A DNA stretch of 64,000 nt, from assembly GCA_937875275.1 (NCBI GenBank), contig CALNCC010000146.1, positions 15,806-79,805 of the forward strand. The letters are read 5' to 3'. This DNA is from an uncultured Dysgonomonas sp. Its GTDB lineage: Bacteria > Bacteroidota > Bacteroidia > Bacteroidales > Dysgonomonadaceae. Of this stretch, positions 45,597 through 54,749 are shown one piece after another; position 1 is the first letter of the stretch; each line of letters begins with the position of its first letter. The notes under the pieces were generated by a model that saw nothing but the letters and a program-made list of their open reading frames with translations, was not told the origin of the DNA and did not search any database. The position numbers were made by a program, and so were the translations under genes.

Positions 45597-46211
45597 ATGG
45601 ATGACAAAGTAAAAGTTTCAGTTTTAGGTTTTTCTTTCAACCAGGCAAGAACAGGTGCATACGGATTGGTGCTTGCCGAAGATGACGGTGTACGCCGTCT
45701 GATGGTTATTGTAGGTACACCCGAAGCGCAGGCAATTGCATTCAAACTACAAAACACGCCTCCTCCTCGCCCTTTGACTCATGATTTGATACAATCAATC
45801 ATGAGTGAATTTAACCTCACCCTGATGGAGGTAAATATTTACAAATATGTAGACGGTATTTTTTATTCAAAATTAGTGATGGAAAATCAGGGACGCATAT
45901 CCGAAGTCGAGTCTCGCACATCCGATGCCGTAGGAATAGCCTTGAGAACCAATTCTCCAATTTATACGACAGAGCAGATAATGCAGGAGTTCAGTGTCGT
46001 ATTCAAAGAAGGTGAAGGTGAAGGTGAAGCCGAAAATGACAAGAAAAACGCCATTAAGTCGCAAGTCGGTATCCCATTCGATTACACATCGCTAAGCCCA
46101 AGCGAACTATCTGCCATGCTAAAGGATGCACTGAAAGGCGAAAATTACGAACAGGCATCTATTCTCAGAGATGAGATAAATAAAAAGAAGAAGACAGACT
46201 CCAATAGATAG
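45597..46211 (+). CDS. Bifunctional nuclease (BFN) domain protein with UVR motif
   Basis: A 204-residue cytosolic protein. The BFN/DUF151 domain spans about residues 5-130 (GLVLAEDDGVRRLMVIVGTPEAQ, RPLTHDLIQSIMSEF, SRTSDAVGIALRTNSPIY). A short linker of Gly-Glu repeats follows, and then a UvrB/UvrC motif (LKDALKGENYEQASILRDEI). BFN proteins are linked to RNase/DNase activity in plants and act in the cell's response to stress; the bacterial role is unclear. The linker is encoded by a perfect GAAGGT hexamer repeated three times (46008-46025). Confidence 0.92.
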   Translation: MDDKVKVSVLGFSFNQARTGAYGLVLAEDDGVRRLMVIVGTPEAQAIAFKLQNTPPPRPLTHDLIQSIMSEFNLTLMEVNIYKYVDGIFYSKLVMENQGRISEVESRTSDAVGIALRTNSPIYTTEQIMQEFSVVFKEGEGEGEAENDKKNAIKSQVGIPFDYTSLSPSELSAMLKDALKGENYEQASILRDEINKKKKTDSNR

Positions 46212-46272
46212 TAAATGCTCCATAGATCAGAGAATCATCAATAGAAAACCGTGTTGTTCTATGCAAAAATCG

Positions 46273-46280
46273 TATCTTTG
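46273..46280 (+). promoter_or_regulatory. -7 box of mlaE
   Basis: TATCTTTG, 31 bp before the start at 46312. A TTG at 46254-46256 lies 16 bp upstream. Confidence 0.5.
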
Positions 46281-46311
46281 CAGGAAAGTATTTTACAAAA
46301 CCAAATAAATA

Positions 46312-47061
46312 ATGTTTCTAACAAGTGCATTAGAAAAAATAGGTCAATATACCTTATTGTTGAGGAAAGTCCTCACGAAACCTCAAAGGTGGAATGTATT
46401 TATGCGTCAATTTTCTGACGAGATGACCAAATTGGGTATCAACTCGATTTGGATTGTCATTATCATTTCGTTTTTCATCGGAGCCGTTATCGTCGTTCAG
46501 ATCAAACTGAATATTGATTCCCCCTTTATGCCAAGGTGGACAGTCGGTTATGTATCCCGAGAAATATTGATATTAGAGTTCTCATCCTCCATCATGTGCT
46601 TAATATTAGCAGGAAAGGTAGGGTCGAATATCGCCTCTGAAATAGGGACAATGAAAGTTACCGAACAGATTGACGCACTGGAAATTATGGGCGTAAACTC
46701 GGCTAACCACATCATTTTACCTAAGGTGTTAGCTTTGATGGCATTTATCCCGGTACTTACCGTTCTCAGTATCTTCTGCGGAGTGGTAGGTGGCTATGCG
46801 GTGTGTATATTCGGTGGTGTGATGGATTCGGCAGATTATCAGTATGGTATACAGACGTTCTTCAAGCAATTCTATATTTGGTATGCTATTCTCAAAACAA
46901 TCATATTTGCATTTATCATATCTTCGGTTTCGGCCTATTACGGATATTTTGCAAAGGGTGGTTCGCTCGATGTCGGCAAAGCAAGTACCGAGGCTGTGGT
47001 AATGAGTAGCATCCTCATTTTGGTTGCCGATTTGTTAATTACTCAATTGATGATGGGATGA
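46312..47061 (+). CDS. mlaE: MlaE-type ABC transporter permease
   Basis: A 249-residue inner-membrane permease of the system that moves phospholipids to or from the outer membrane. It has five helices, with GSNIASEIGTMKVTEQIDALEIMGVN (shortened here to the E-x-G-T-M-x-V-T-E-Q-I-D-A-L-E core) as the MlaE signature near residues 105-125. It overlaps mlaF by four bases (ATGA), so the two are coupled. The MCE-domain partner (MlaD) is not in the window. Confidence 0.95.
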   Translation: MFLTSALEKIGQYTLLLRKVLTKPQRWNVFMRQFSDEMTKLGINSIWIVIIISFFIGAVIVVQIKLNIDSPFMPRWTVGYVSREILILEFSSSIMCLILAGKVGSNIASEIGTMKVTEQIDALEIMGVNSANHIILPKVLALMAFIPVLTVLSIFCGVVGGYAVCIFGGVMDSADYQYGIQTFFKQFYIWYAILKTIIFAFIISSVSAYYGYFAKGGSLDVGKASTEAVVMSSILILVADLLITQLMMG

Positions 47062-47819
47062 TAGAAATTAAGAATTTATATAAGTCTTTCGACGACAGAG
47101 ATGTTCTGAAAGACATCAATATAACCTTCGAGGAGGGAAAGACAAATTTGATTATTGGTCGAAGCGGTTCAGGGAAAACCGTTCTCCTCAAAAACTTGGT
47201 TGGTCTTCTCAGACCGTCAAAAGGGAGTATCTTATATGACGGTCGCAATCTGCCTTCGATGTCGACACACGAGGTAAAAGCTTTGAGGCAGGAAATGGGA
47301 ATGATTTTTCAAGGATCAGCCTTATTCGACGCTCAAACCGTAGGCGAGAATGTCGGATTTCCATTGATGATGTTTTCACCGATGTCGAAAAAAGAACAAC
47401 AGAAACGTATCGACTTTTGCTTAGAAATGGAAAACCTGACCGATGCGAAAGACCTGTATCCCTCCGAAATAAGTGGCGGCATGATGAAGCGTGCAGCTAT
47501 TGCCAGAGCAATAGCTCTGAATCCCAAATACTTGTTTTGTGATGAGCCCAACTCGGGGCTCGACCCCCAAACATCGCTTGTCATAGACGACCTCATACAC
47601 GACATTACCAGAGAGTATAACATGACTACCGTGATCAATACGCACGACATGAACTCGGTGATGGGTATCGGCGAAAAAATATACTTTATCAAGCAAGGCG
47701 AAGTAGGCTGGCAGGGAACGAGTAAAGATGTTATGTCTTCTGACAACGAAGACTTTAATGACTTTGTATTTGCATCAGACCTATTCAAGAGAGTAAAAGC
47801 AGTAGAGAACAAAATGTAA
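47058..47819 (+). CDS. mlaF: MlaF-type ABC transporter ATP-binding protein
   Basis: A 253-residue ATPase energising the MlaE permease. Walker A is GRSGSGKT (about residues 35-42), the Q-loop MGMIFQGSALFD, the signature EISGGMMKRAAIARAIAL, Walker B LFCDEPNSGLDP and the H-loop NTHDMNS. Length is standard. It overlaps mlaE at the start and is followed after 13 bp by exonuclease III on the same strand. Confidence 0.95.
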   Translation: MIEIKNLYKSFDDRDVLKDINITFEEGKTNLIIGRSGSGKTVLLKNLVGLLRPSKGSILYDGRNLPSMSTHEVKALRQEMGMIFQGSALFDAQTVGENVGFPLMMFSPMSKKEQQKRIDFCLEMENLTDAKDLYPSEISGGMMKRAAIARAIALNPKYLFCDEPNSGLDPQTSLVIDDLIHDITREYNMTTVINTHDMNSVMGIGEKIYFIKQGEVGWQGTSKDVMSSDNEDFNDFVFASDLFKRVKAVENKM

Positions 47820-47832
47820 TACAGACAAAGCG

Positions 47833-48597
47833 ATGAAGATAATATCATATAATGTAAATGGTGTACGTGCAGCCGTCAACAAAGGATTGTATCAGTGGTT
47901 GGAAACTGAATCTCCCGACATATTATGTCTGCAAGAGATCAAGGCTTTGGAAGACCAAATAGACGTACTTACCATACAATCATTAGGGTATCACTATTAT
48001 TTTCATCCCGCTAAGAAAAAAGGATATAGCGGTGTCGGTATTCTCAGCAAAAGTAAACCCGACCGTGTTGTTATAGGTATGGAAAATCAGTTATACGACG
48101 ACGAAGGACGGATGATAAGAGCCGACTATGGCGACTTTACCGTAGTGTGCGTATACATACCATCGGGCACAATGGGCGATGTGCGTCAAGACTTTAAGAT
48201 GGAGTTTTTAGCTTACTTTACCGAATACATAACCAAACTAAGACAAGAAAGACCTCAACTTTTGATCTGCGGAGACTACAATATTTGTCATAAACCGATT
48301 GATATCAATCACCCCGAACGCCATACGAAGTCTTCGGGTTTTTTGCCGGAGGAACGCCAGTGGTTCGACGAATTTGTGGACTTAGGCATGATCGACACTT
48401 TCAGAGAGTATGACCAATCCTCAGAGAAATATTCGTGGTGGAGCTATCGTGCAAATGCACGGGAGAAAAATCTCGGTTGGAGAATCGACTATCACATGAT
48501 TACCGAAGAGGCAAAACACCGATTGAAGAATGCCGCTATCCTCAACGAAATCACATTTTCAGACCATTGCCCTATCTTGGTCGAAATGGACGTCTGA
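47833..48597 (+). CDS. xth: Exodeoxyribonuclease III (AP endonuclease)
   Basis: A 254-residue cytosolic enzyme that cuts DNA at abasic sites and removes 3' blocks. Motifs are LCLQEIKA (metal Glu), VCVYIPSG, GDYNICHKPIDI with its catalytic Asn/Asp, WWSYRANAREKNLGWRIDYH and the final FSDHCPI carrying the catalytic His. This is the ExoA/Xth subfamily. It lies 13 bp after mlaF, so it probably shares that transcript although the functions are unrelated. Convergent with aroC 12 bp on. Confidence 0.96.
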   Translation: MKIISYNVNGVRAAVNKGLYQWLETESPDILCLQEIKALEDQIDVLTIQSLGYHYYFHPAKKKGYSGVGILSKSKPDRVVIGMENQLYDDEGRMIRADYGDFTVVCVYIPSGTMGDVRQDFKMEFLAYFTEYITKLRQERPQLLICGDYNICHKPIDINHPERHTKSSGFLPEERQWFDEFVDLGMIDTFREYDQSSEKYSWWSYRANAREKNLGWRIDYHMITEEAKHRLKNAAILNEITFSDHCPILVEMDV

Positions 48598-48609
48598 AGC
48601 CGATTGTCC

Positions 48610-49683
48610 TCAAAACAATCGACTCGTTCTGTCTAATAAGTAATAATCGAGAATAGTCATTGCCGCCATAGCTTCTACAATCGGAACAGCACGGGGAAGC
48701 ACACACGCATCGTGTCGTCCACGCGCCTTGAGTACCGTCTCATGACCATCTTTATCTACAGTGTCCTGTTCCATCAAAATCGTTGCTACGGGTTTGAATG
48801 CAACATCGAAATAGATATCTTGCCCATTAGATATACCGCCTTGTATACCGCCTGAGTAATTGGTATGCGTATTTATTTTGCCATTATCGTCAAAAAAACT
48901 GTCGTTACGTTCCGATCCCCGATGCTCGACATCGAATCCGTCTCCATATTGAAAGCCCTTTACCGCATTGATGCTTAACATGGCATTACCCAAAGCCGCA
49001 TGCAGCTTACCGAATACCGGTTGACCGAGCCCCACGGGAACACCTTTCACTACGCACTTGATAACTCCGCCGATTGTATCCCCTTTGGCTTTTACAACCT
49101 TAATAAGCTCGATCATCTCCTCTGCCTTTTCCATATCAGGACAACGCACAGCGGTCGATTCTATTTGCGAAAGGTCATATTCAGTATACACTTTGTCGAG
49201 TTTTATATTCCCTACTTGCGAGGTATATGCTGTAATATTGATTCCCAATTGTTTCAATGTAAGCTTCGCCAACGCACCGCCTACACAACGACTGATGGTT
49301 TCGCGAGCCGAAGATCTCCCTCCTCCCCTATGATCCCTTGCACCATACTTCATTGTGTATGTATAGTCGGCATGAGAAGGGCGGAAAATATCTTTCATAT
49401 TATCATAGTCCGACGAATGCTGATTCTCGTTCCATACAATGAACCCGATTGGCGTGCCGGTCGTTTTACCATCATATATGCCCGAGAAAAACTCAACCTT
49501 GTCGCCTTCCTTGCGTGGCGTGGTAATGTTAGACTGCCCCGGACGTCTGCGGTCGAGTTCCGATTGTATGAAATCCATATCCACGTCTATCCCCGACGGA
49601 CAACCGTCTATAACGCCTCCGATGCCTTTTCCGTGCGATTCGCCGAAGGAAGTTAGCCTAAATATATTGCCAAAAGTATTCAT
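48610..49683 (-). CDS. aroC: Chorismate synthase
   Basis: The last enzyme of the shikimate pathway, which uses reduced FMN to turn EPSP into chorismate. The 357-residue protein shows [18 protein letters not shown] near the start, [32 protein letters not shown] and [14 protein letters not shown]. Length and motif spacing are normal. It is transcribed alone from a promoter box 47 bp upstream. Confidence 0.98.
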   Translation of the reverse strand: MNTFGNIFRLTSFGESHGKGIGGVIDGCPSGIDVDMDFIQSELDRRRPGQSNITTPRKEGDKVEFFSGIYDGKTTGTPIGFIVWNENQHSSDYDNMKDIFRPSHADYTYTMKYGARDHRGGGRSSARETISRCVGGALAKLTLKQLGINITAYTSQVGNIKLDKVYTEYDLSQIESTAVRCPDMEKAEEMIELIKVVKAKGDTIGGVIKCVVKGVPVGLGQPVFGKLHAALGNAMLSINAVKGFQYGDGFDVEHRGSERNDSFFDDNGKINTHTNYSGGIQGGISNGQDIYFDVAFKPVATILMEQDTVDKDGHETVLKARGRHDACVLPRAVPIVEAMAAMTILDYYLLDRTSRLF

Positions 49684-49729
49684 CGTTATATCTTATTTCT
49701 GTTTTTGTATCTGTATTATTTATAATCTA

Positions 49730-49737
49730 CAAATATA
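49730..49737 (-). promoter_or_regulatory. -7 box of aroC
   Basis: The minus strand reads TATATTTG, 46 bp before the aroC start. Confidence 0.5.
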
Positions 49738-49791
49738 CGCAATTTACCAAATTCTGATTATCCTCTTTTTATAAACAAACCTATGATAGGT

Positions 49792-50358
49792 TTATTCTAT
49801 AATAATATTGTAATTAGCCAACAATCCGCTTAAACCGTCTTTGGCGAAGCGTGCTTTTTTTACCGTATTTTCGGAAAGATTGATGATATAGTTGAACGAA
49901 GCAGTAAAATCAGTCTCTTGCAGATTTGTATTGTAAAAAATGGCTTCCGACAAATCACAATTGCTAAATACCGATTGTTTCAGATTGGCAAACCCAAAAT
50001 CGACACCTTTCAGAGAACATCCCGAAAATTGAGTTTTCATCATTTTTCGTTTTTCAAATGAAGAATAATCTAAAATGGAATTATTGAATCCGACTTCGAA
50101 TATAAAATCGTTACAGTAATTGAAATGAATGCCCAAGAGTTTGCATTTCTCAAATCGAACATTACTTAATGTCGTTTCGGGCAACTTGGTCATCGACAAA
50201 TTGCAATCGATGAAAAGACAGTCGATAAATTTGCAATCAACGATATGTGCATTCGAAAAATCACATTTAGAGAACACACAATCCTCAAATTCTTCGCCTC
50301 TTATCTCAGCATCTTTGTAGCTCTCACCGTCTATTTGCTCATCAATACGCATACTCAC
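49792..50358 (-). CDS. Pentapeptide-repeat protein
   Basis: A 188-residue protein built almost wholly of five-residue A(D/N)LXX-type repeats (FEDCVFSKCDFSNAHIVDCK, then CSLKGVDFGFANLKQSVFSN), which fold into a right-handed beta helix. Some members protect DNA gyrase from inhibitors, but the repeats alone do not prove this. Its start overlaps the tsaC stop by four bases, so it ends the recR operon. Confidence 0.9.
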   Translation of the reverse strand: MSMRIDEQIDGESYKDAEIRGEEFEDCVFSKCDFSNAHIVDCKFIDCLFIDCNLSMTKLPETTLSNVRFEKCKLLGIHFNYCNDFIFEVGFNNSILDYSSFEKRKMMKTQFSGCSLKGVDFGFANLKQSVFSNCDLSEAIFYNTNLQETDFTASFNYIINLSENTVKKARFAKDGLSGLLANYNIIIE

Positions 50359-50924
50359 TGACGAATTATTTTCACTTCGCCGCTTTTGCCCAGTTTGATG
50401 ATGCTCGATGCCGAATGACAGTCTGTCTCATCTTGACGATATTTGACAATATAGTCCACCCCTTCTTTTATTTCGTCCGATATCTCGCCAAAATTCAGAG
50501 GCGCAGAGTCGTTACTCACATTAGCCGATGTAGATACTATTGCTTTACGAAAACGGGCACATAGTTTTTTCGAAAACTCTTCGTTAGTTACCCTTATGGC
50601 TACCGAACCATCATCAGCCATGAGATTGGGAGCCAAATTCCGCCCTTTGTCATATATAATGGTCATCGGTTTTTCGGCGACATCGATCAAGTCCCAAGCT
50701 ATTTCGGGCACACTATCAACATAGAAGTCGACCTTTACCGGAGTATCCACCAATGTAATCAACGCCTTGCTGTCGATCCGTTTTTTTAGTTCATAGACAC
50801 GTCGCACGGCATCTTCGTTTGTCGCATCGCAACCGATCCCCCATATTGTGTCGGTAGGATACAAAATAAGTCCGCCGGCAACCAAGGTGTCAAATGCGTT
50901 CTTGATATCCTCATTTATATTCAT
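50355..50924 (-). CDS. L-threonylcarbamoyladenylate synthase (TsaC/Sua5/YrdC)
   Basis: Makes the activated threonylcarbamoyl-AMP used to build t6A37 in ANN-decoding tRNAs. The 189-residue protein matches the short TsaC form: GGLILYPTDTIWGIGCDATN, KKRIDSKALITLV, VAIRVTNEEF and VSTSANVSNDSAP. It is in the recR-led operon between a GNAT gene and the pentapeptide gene. Confidence 0.95.
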   Translation of the reverse strand: MNINEDIKNAFDTLVAGGLILYPTDTIWGIGCDATNEDAVRRVYELKKRIDSKALITLVDTPVKVDFYVDSVPEIAWDLIDVAEKPMTIIYDKGRNLAPNLMADDGSVAIRVTNEEFSKKLCARFRKAIVSTSANVSNDSAPLNFGEISDEIKEGVDYIVKYRQDETDCHSASSIIKLGKSGEVKIIRQ

Positions 50925-50933
50925 TTCAGTTTT

Positions 50934-51461
50934 TTATTCTTGATTTATTAATTGTAAAACTTTCAGATCGGTATATTTATTATTTATTATAACCCAATCT
51001 TTCAATATTGCAGTTTCCCGATATCCGACTTTCATGAAAAGATCAATGCTCGTGTTGTTGTAGGCAGGTATGTGGGCATATAATTGGTGCATCTGCAAAA
51101 GCCCGAAAGCATAATCCTGCAATAGTCGCAATGTCTGATGAGCATATCCGTTTCCACGGTATTCCTTCTCTATAAATATTCCGACTCCGGCTCGTTTGTG
51201 CCTCACATCGTAATCATAGAGATCGATGGTTCCTATATTCACGTTCCCGTTTTTCAGAACAACGATCAGTCTCAACTGCTTACTTTCGTATATGTCTAAT
51301 TGTTGCGAATGACTTATATATTGCCTCAACATGTTGCGGGAATAGGGCGCAAGGGTATTGCCATGTATCCACAACTCGCGCGAATTTTCCCACTCATACA
51401 GGCTATCCAAGTCTTCCGGTTCTAATGCACGAAGTATTATATGGTCGTTTTCGAGAAACAT
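50934..51461 (-). CDS. GNAT-family N-acetyltransferase (RimJ/RimL-like)
   Basis: From the ATG at 51461 the protein has 175 residues: IILRALEPEDLDSLYEWENS at the N-terminus and the acetyl-CoA loop EKEYRGNGYAHQTLRL, then MHQLYAHIPAYNNTSIDLFMKVGY. It resembles RimJ/RimL or SpeG-type transferases; the acceptor is unknown. The frame opens ten codons earlier at 51491, overlapping the upstream gene by 17 bp. The internal start gives a 13-bp gap and a typical MFLEN start, so it is chosen. Confidence 0.88.
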   Translation of the reverse strand: MFLENDHIILRALEPEDLDSLYEWENSRELWIHGNTLAPYSRNMLRQYISHSQQLDIYESKQLRLIVVLKNGNVNIGTIDLYDYDVRHKRAGVGIFIEKEYRGNGYAHQTLRLLQDYAFGLLQMHQLYAHIPAYNNTSIDLFMKVGYRETAILKDWVIINNKYTDLKVLQLINQE

Positions 51462-51474
51462 ATTGGATATACCT

Positions 51475-51927
51475 TTAATAGCCTTTTTCAAACATTTCGC
51501 CCAATCGTATGAGGAAATTTTTTTTCTTCTGCGAGCGATTGCCGTACTCGTTCGATGCCATTATGCTCTCGAATGAGAAATAATCACCCTCTTCCATCGT
51601 CTTCACAATGCGATATATAACACCCCAATCGGGTAATCCACCCAGATTACGATCATCAATAAAGAGATCGGCATTCAATTTGCGAGACGCTGATATGACA
51701 TCCTCCTCCGGGTAATTTTTGTTAGCGGCATAAAACCGAAGTCCTTTGCGGGCACAATATTCGACAGCTTCGTCCAACAATTCTCCGTCTCGCACGGTCC
51801 ACATGATAAGGGTATGCCCCTCTTTTTGCAATTGAAGCAATGTGTCGATGGCAAAAGGAATGGCTTTGCCTATCTTCGGATATTCGTGTTCAACAACCGT
51901 TCCGTCAAAATCTACTGCTATAACCAT
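51475..51927 (-). CDS. HAD-superfamily phosphatase (BT0820-like)
   Basis: A 150-residue small HAD enzyme: motif I VDFDGTVV with the nucleophile Asp, motif II around LIMWTVRDG, and motif IV in DLFIDDRNLGG. There is no cap domain, so a bulky or macromolecular substrate is plausible. It lies in the recR operon, 6 bp after a small membrane protein gene. Confidence 0.88.
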   Translation of the reverse strand: MVIAVDFDGTVVEHEYPKIGKAIPFAIDTLLQLQKEGHTLIMWTVRDGELLDEAVEYCARKGLRFYAANKNYPEEDVISASRKLNADLFIDDRNLGGLPDWGVIYRIVKTMEEGDYFSFESIMASNEYGNRSQKKKNFLIRLGEMFEKGY

Positions 51928-51933
51928 AATCTA

Positions 51934-52410
51934 TTATTCGTCTGTATTATTATTTTCGGGTTCATTTTCTACTTCGTCTCCTGTGGGTTCGACCTCGATC
52001 TCAGCTAACGATTCTCGGGAAGGAATGCAGAAAAACTTCGAAAAGATAAGAACGATTACAAGATAAACAAAATTTGAAGCGCCATAAATAACATATCCGA
52101 CCAAAGACATCACAATGGCAAGGTCGATAATTAAACTTCGCAACAGGTAGGCTGTTCTCATTTTCTCCAAAAACAGATCGTAAACCTGCAACAAGGCTTT
52201 TTTTGACAAGCGATGAAAAAGTTTCAACGCTCCGGGTATCGCTACAAGCGTGAGTATAATAGCATATCGTTCGTAAATAATACTGTCTGACGTTGTCAAC
52301 ACCTCGCTATCGCGCAATAGTAAGAATATGAATACACCAATAATTATTGTCAACTCTAACCAAAAGTATAGAGTTAGTTTCTTATACAATTTTTCCGATT
52401 TCGGTTCCAT
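51934..52410 (-). CDS. Small membrane protein, unknown
   Basis: A 158-residue protein with four predicted helices (LTLYFWLELTIIIGVFIFLLL, the IILTLVAIPGAL segment, IIDLAIVMSLVGYVIY and FVYLVIVLIFSKFFCIPS) and an acidic C-terminal tail rich in Glu and Asn. No domain is recognised. It sits 3 bp after recR and 6 bp before the HAD gene, inside the operon. Confidence 0.8.
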   Translation of the reverse strand: MEPKSEKLYKKLTLYFWLELTIIIGVFIFLLLRDSEVLTTSDSIIYERYAIILTLVAIPGALKLFHRLSKKALLQVYDLFLEKMRTAYLLRSLIIDLAIVMSLVGYVIYGASNFVYLVIVLIFSKFFCIPSRESLAEIEVEPTGDEVENEPENNNTDE

Positions 52411-52413
52411 TGA

Positions 52414-53037
52414 TTAGATTTTAAATGATTGATCGAAAGGCGTACGGTTCAAGATCGAACGCCCTAAAGTAATTTCATCGGCATATTCAATCTCGTCGCC
52501 GATAGAGATACCCCGTGCGATGATAGATATGTTCACGTCGAACGGTTGCAATTTTTTGTAAATATAGAAATTCGTGGTGTCGCCTTCCATCGTTGTGCTC
52601 AGTGCCAGCACCACTTCTTTTACTTCATTTGTCTTCACACGCTGCACAAGGCTTTCGATCTCAAGGTCGGACGGGCCAATCCCATCAATCGGAGATATAA
52701 TTCCTCCCAAGACGTGATACAAACCTTTAAATTGCATTGTGTTCTCGATAGCCATCACTTCTTTTACGTTCTCCACCACACACACCACCGAAGCGTCTCG
52801 CGATGGGTTGGAGCAGATGGCGCATTTTTCCGCATCAGAGATATTATGGCAACATTTACAATAGGTTATATCGTTGCGAAGCGCGACTAACGCCTGTGCA
52901 AAGTCTGTTGTTGCCTGCGGCTCTTGCCTCAGCATGTGCAGAACAAGTCGCAATGCAGTCTTTCGCCCTACTCCGGGAAGTTTGGCAAATTCATTCACTG
53001 CATTTTCTAATAATATGGATGGATATTTCTGATTCAT
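52414..53037 (-). CDS. recR: Recombination protein RecR
   Basis: Works with RecO and RecF to load RecA at gaps. The 207-residue protein has the helix-hairpin-helix start ([17 protein letters not shown]), the zinc finger [17 protein letters not shown], a Toprim domain ([17 protein letters not shown]) and a C-terminal strand region. It is the first gene of a six-gene minus-strand operon running to the pentapeptide protein. Confidence 0.97.
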   Translation of the reverse strand: MNQKYPSILLENAVNEFAKLPGVGRKTALRLVLHMLRQEPQATTDFAQALVALRNDITYCKCCHNISDAEKCAICSNPSRDASVVCVVENVKEVMAIENTMQFKGLYHVLGGIISPIDGIGPSDLEIESLVQRVKTNEVKEVVLALSTTMEGDTTNFYIYKKLQPFDVNISIIARGISIGDEIEYADEITLGRSILNRTPFDQSFKI

Positions 53038-53068
53038 TACATTATTATCCTTTTCGTAGAAAGGGTAA

Positions 53069-53076
53069 CAAATATA
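53069..53076 (-). promoter_or_regulatory. -7 box of the recR operon
   Basis: The minus strand reads TATATTTG, 31 bp before the recR start. Confidence 0.5.
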
Positions 53077-53143
53077 AGAATAATATTTGGCTTGTTTTTA
53101 ATATCGCTGCCGGACTTCGTTGTTTTAATATATCTTCAGCAAT

Positions 53144-53920
53144 TTACCTGTGTCTGACAATGTAGAAACAGGATGTGGTGAAAAAGTTTCGGATATATGG
53201 TATACCTTTGATTAGTGCAGGCAAACGTCTCGGTTTCAGTTTAAATTTGATCTCGTAGTGAGGGTTTATAAAGTAAAGATTTTCGTCTGCAATCTCCAAG
53301 CCTGTCTCTTTCGTCAATCGGTGAAACATTTCGATGGTGGTTCTGCACTTCTTTATGTCCAACAATTCGTCAACCGTATCTTTAGGTTCTCCGGCTGTAT
53401 TGAGTATAAATTTATATAAGCTTGCAGGGAGTAGATGAAAAAACGGCAGATGAGAAAGCACCTTGCTGTGAGTCAATTGCTGATGTCCACCAAATGGCAT
53501 TTGCCACGCCGGAAAAGCTATAAATATTATGCCTTGCGGTTTGAGGAAACGTTTCACATGAGACAGAAAAGCCTTCTTCTCGGTTATATGTTCTATCACA
53601 TCGTGTATGATAATCAGATCGTATTGTTTTTCGGGTTCAATATCGAAGATATTTGCCGCCATCAATGTGCCATCGATATCACGATCTTTATAAAATTCTT
53701 TGCCCCCTTCGATAAGAGTATTGGAGAGGTCTATGCCTACAACCTCACACCCTTTGCGGGCAAATGGTAAAAGATTACCTCCATCGCCACAACCGACCTC
53801 AAGGACTGACGTAGCCTTGTTTAACGAAATGAATTTTTCTATATATGGAATATAATATTTTGTACTGGTATGTATCGTCTCATCAAAATAACGTTCCCTA
53901 TTGGTATGTCTCTCTTGCAT
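53144..53920 (-). CDS. Class I SAM-dependent methyltransferase
   Basis: A 258-residue protein with motif I VLEVGCGDGGNLLPFARKG, motif II VVGIDLS and the motif IV strand DLIIIHDVIEHI. A following HVKRFLKPQGIIFIAFP completes the Methyltransf_11/23-like core. The ending is basic (KFKLKPRRLP). The target is unknown; these genes often act on small molecules or surface sugars. It follows the GNAT gene by 4 bp. Confidence 0.88.
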   Translation of the reverse strand: MQERHTNRERYFDETIHTSTKYYIPYIEKFISLNKATSVLEVGCGDGGNLLPFARKGCEVVGIDLSNTLIEGGKEFYKDRDIDGTLMAANIFDIEPEKQYDLIIIHDVIEHITEKKAFLSHVKRFLKPQGIIFIAFPAWQMPFGGHQQLTHSKVLSHLPFFHLLPASLYKFILNTAGEPKDTVDELLDIKKCRTTIEMFHRLTKETGLEIADENLYFINPHYEIKFKLKPRRLPALIKGIPYIRNFFTTSCFYIVRHR

Positions 53921-53924
53921 CTTT

Positions 53925-54368
53925 TTATTTAATAGTCAGTTTACAATTCAGATTATCATCGCCTACGGTTGCCCCGATATTTTCGTAAAAGGCAATGGCA
54001 CTTTTATTCCAGTCCAAGACCTGCCATCTGATATCACAGCAGTCGTTTTCGTTTGCGATTTTATACAATTCGTTCACAATACGGCGTCCGACCCCTTGTC
54101 GTCTGAATGCCTCCTTCACATATATATCATCGACGTATATCGACTTTCCGCTCCATGTATGAAAAGCGTAATTGTATAGAGCATAACCAACAGTTTGTCC
54201 TGCGGTTTCTATCAACAGGCAACCATACGAACTTTTACTTTCGGTAAGGTCGTCAATGCTTACTTTGACCATGTCGGATTTTCCGAGATAACCTGCAAAT
54301 TCTTTTATCAACTCCAAAATGATTGAGGCATCTTCTGTCGTTGCTTGTCTGATAAGGATATTATTCAT
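53925..54368 (-). CDS. GNAT-family N-acetyltransferase
   Basis: A 147-residue single-domain acetyltransferase: IRQATTEDASIILELIKEF at the start, YVKEAFRRQGVGRRIVNELY as the acetyl-CoA loop, and VLDWNKSAIAFYENIGATV near the end. This is the short form that includes spermidine/diamine and related amine acetyltransferases; the substrate is not deducible. It is first in a two-gene operon with the methyltransferase. Confidence 0.9.
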   Translation of the reverse strand: MNNILIRQATTEDASIILELIKEFAGYLGKSDMVKVSIDDLTESKSSYGCLLIETAGQTVGYALYNYAFHTWSGKSIYVDDIYVKEAFRRQGVGRRIVNELYKIANENDCCDIRWQVLDWNKSAIAFYENIGATVGDDNLNCKLTIK

Positions 54369-54394
54369 CGTTTCCCTTTTCTATAGTAAGGAAT

Positions 54395-54402
54395 CAAAGA
54401 TA
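54395..54402 (-). promoter_or_regulatory. -7 box of the GNAT/methyltransferase pair
   Basis: The minus strand reads TATCTTTG, 26 bp before the start at 54368. It lies about 100 bp from the left end of the IS element. Confidence 0.5.
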
Positions 54403-54539
54403 TTAAAAATACGAGACTGATGAGTAATGTTTATAAAAGAAAAAAGGACTGACCTACAAAAGTTGAATTGGTTGAAGAAATATGGCGGAGATTAAAATTC
54501 TGTCCCATCCTAACATAGGTTAACACAAAAATTTATTTT

Positions 54540-54728
54540 ATGTATAATCGATTAAATACCAATTATGTAGGACGTACCCAAAAAGACCACAGTATATCTT
54601 TTAAGTTGCAAGTAGTTTTAGAAGTTGAATCAGGAGAGTTAAGTTTAACTCAAGCAAAACTTAAGTATGGGATACAAGGAGAGCATACAATTAGTCGTTG
54701 GTTGCAAAAATATGATAACTTGGATTAG
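54540..54728 (+). pseudogene. IS3 orfA, truncated
   Basis: The first 62 residues of an IS3-type OrfA: a helix-turn-helix region (LSLTQAKLKYGIQGEHTISR, then WLQKY), then a TAG where the coiled-coil region should start. An intact OrfA is about twice as long. It cannot form the programmed-frameshift OrfAB transposase. Confidence 0.85.
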
Positions 54729-54749
54729 CAAAACCGAAATCTCATCAGA

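Noticed and set aside
49000..49656. A 218-codon plus-strand ORF opposite aroC
   Set aside because: Chorismate synthase on the minus strand is certain; the opposite ORF has no support.
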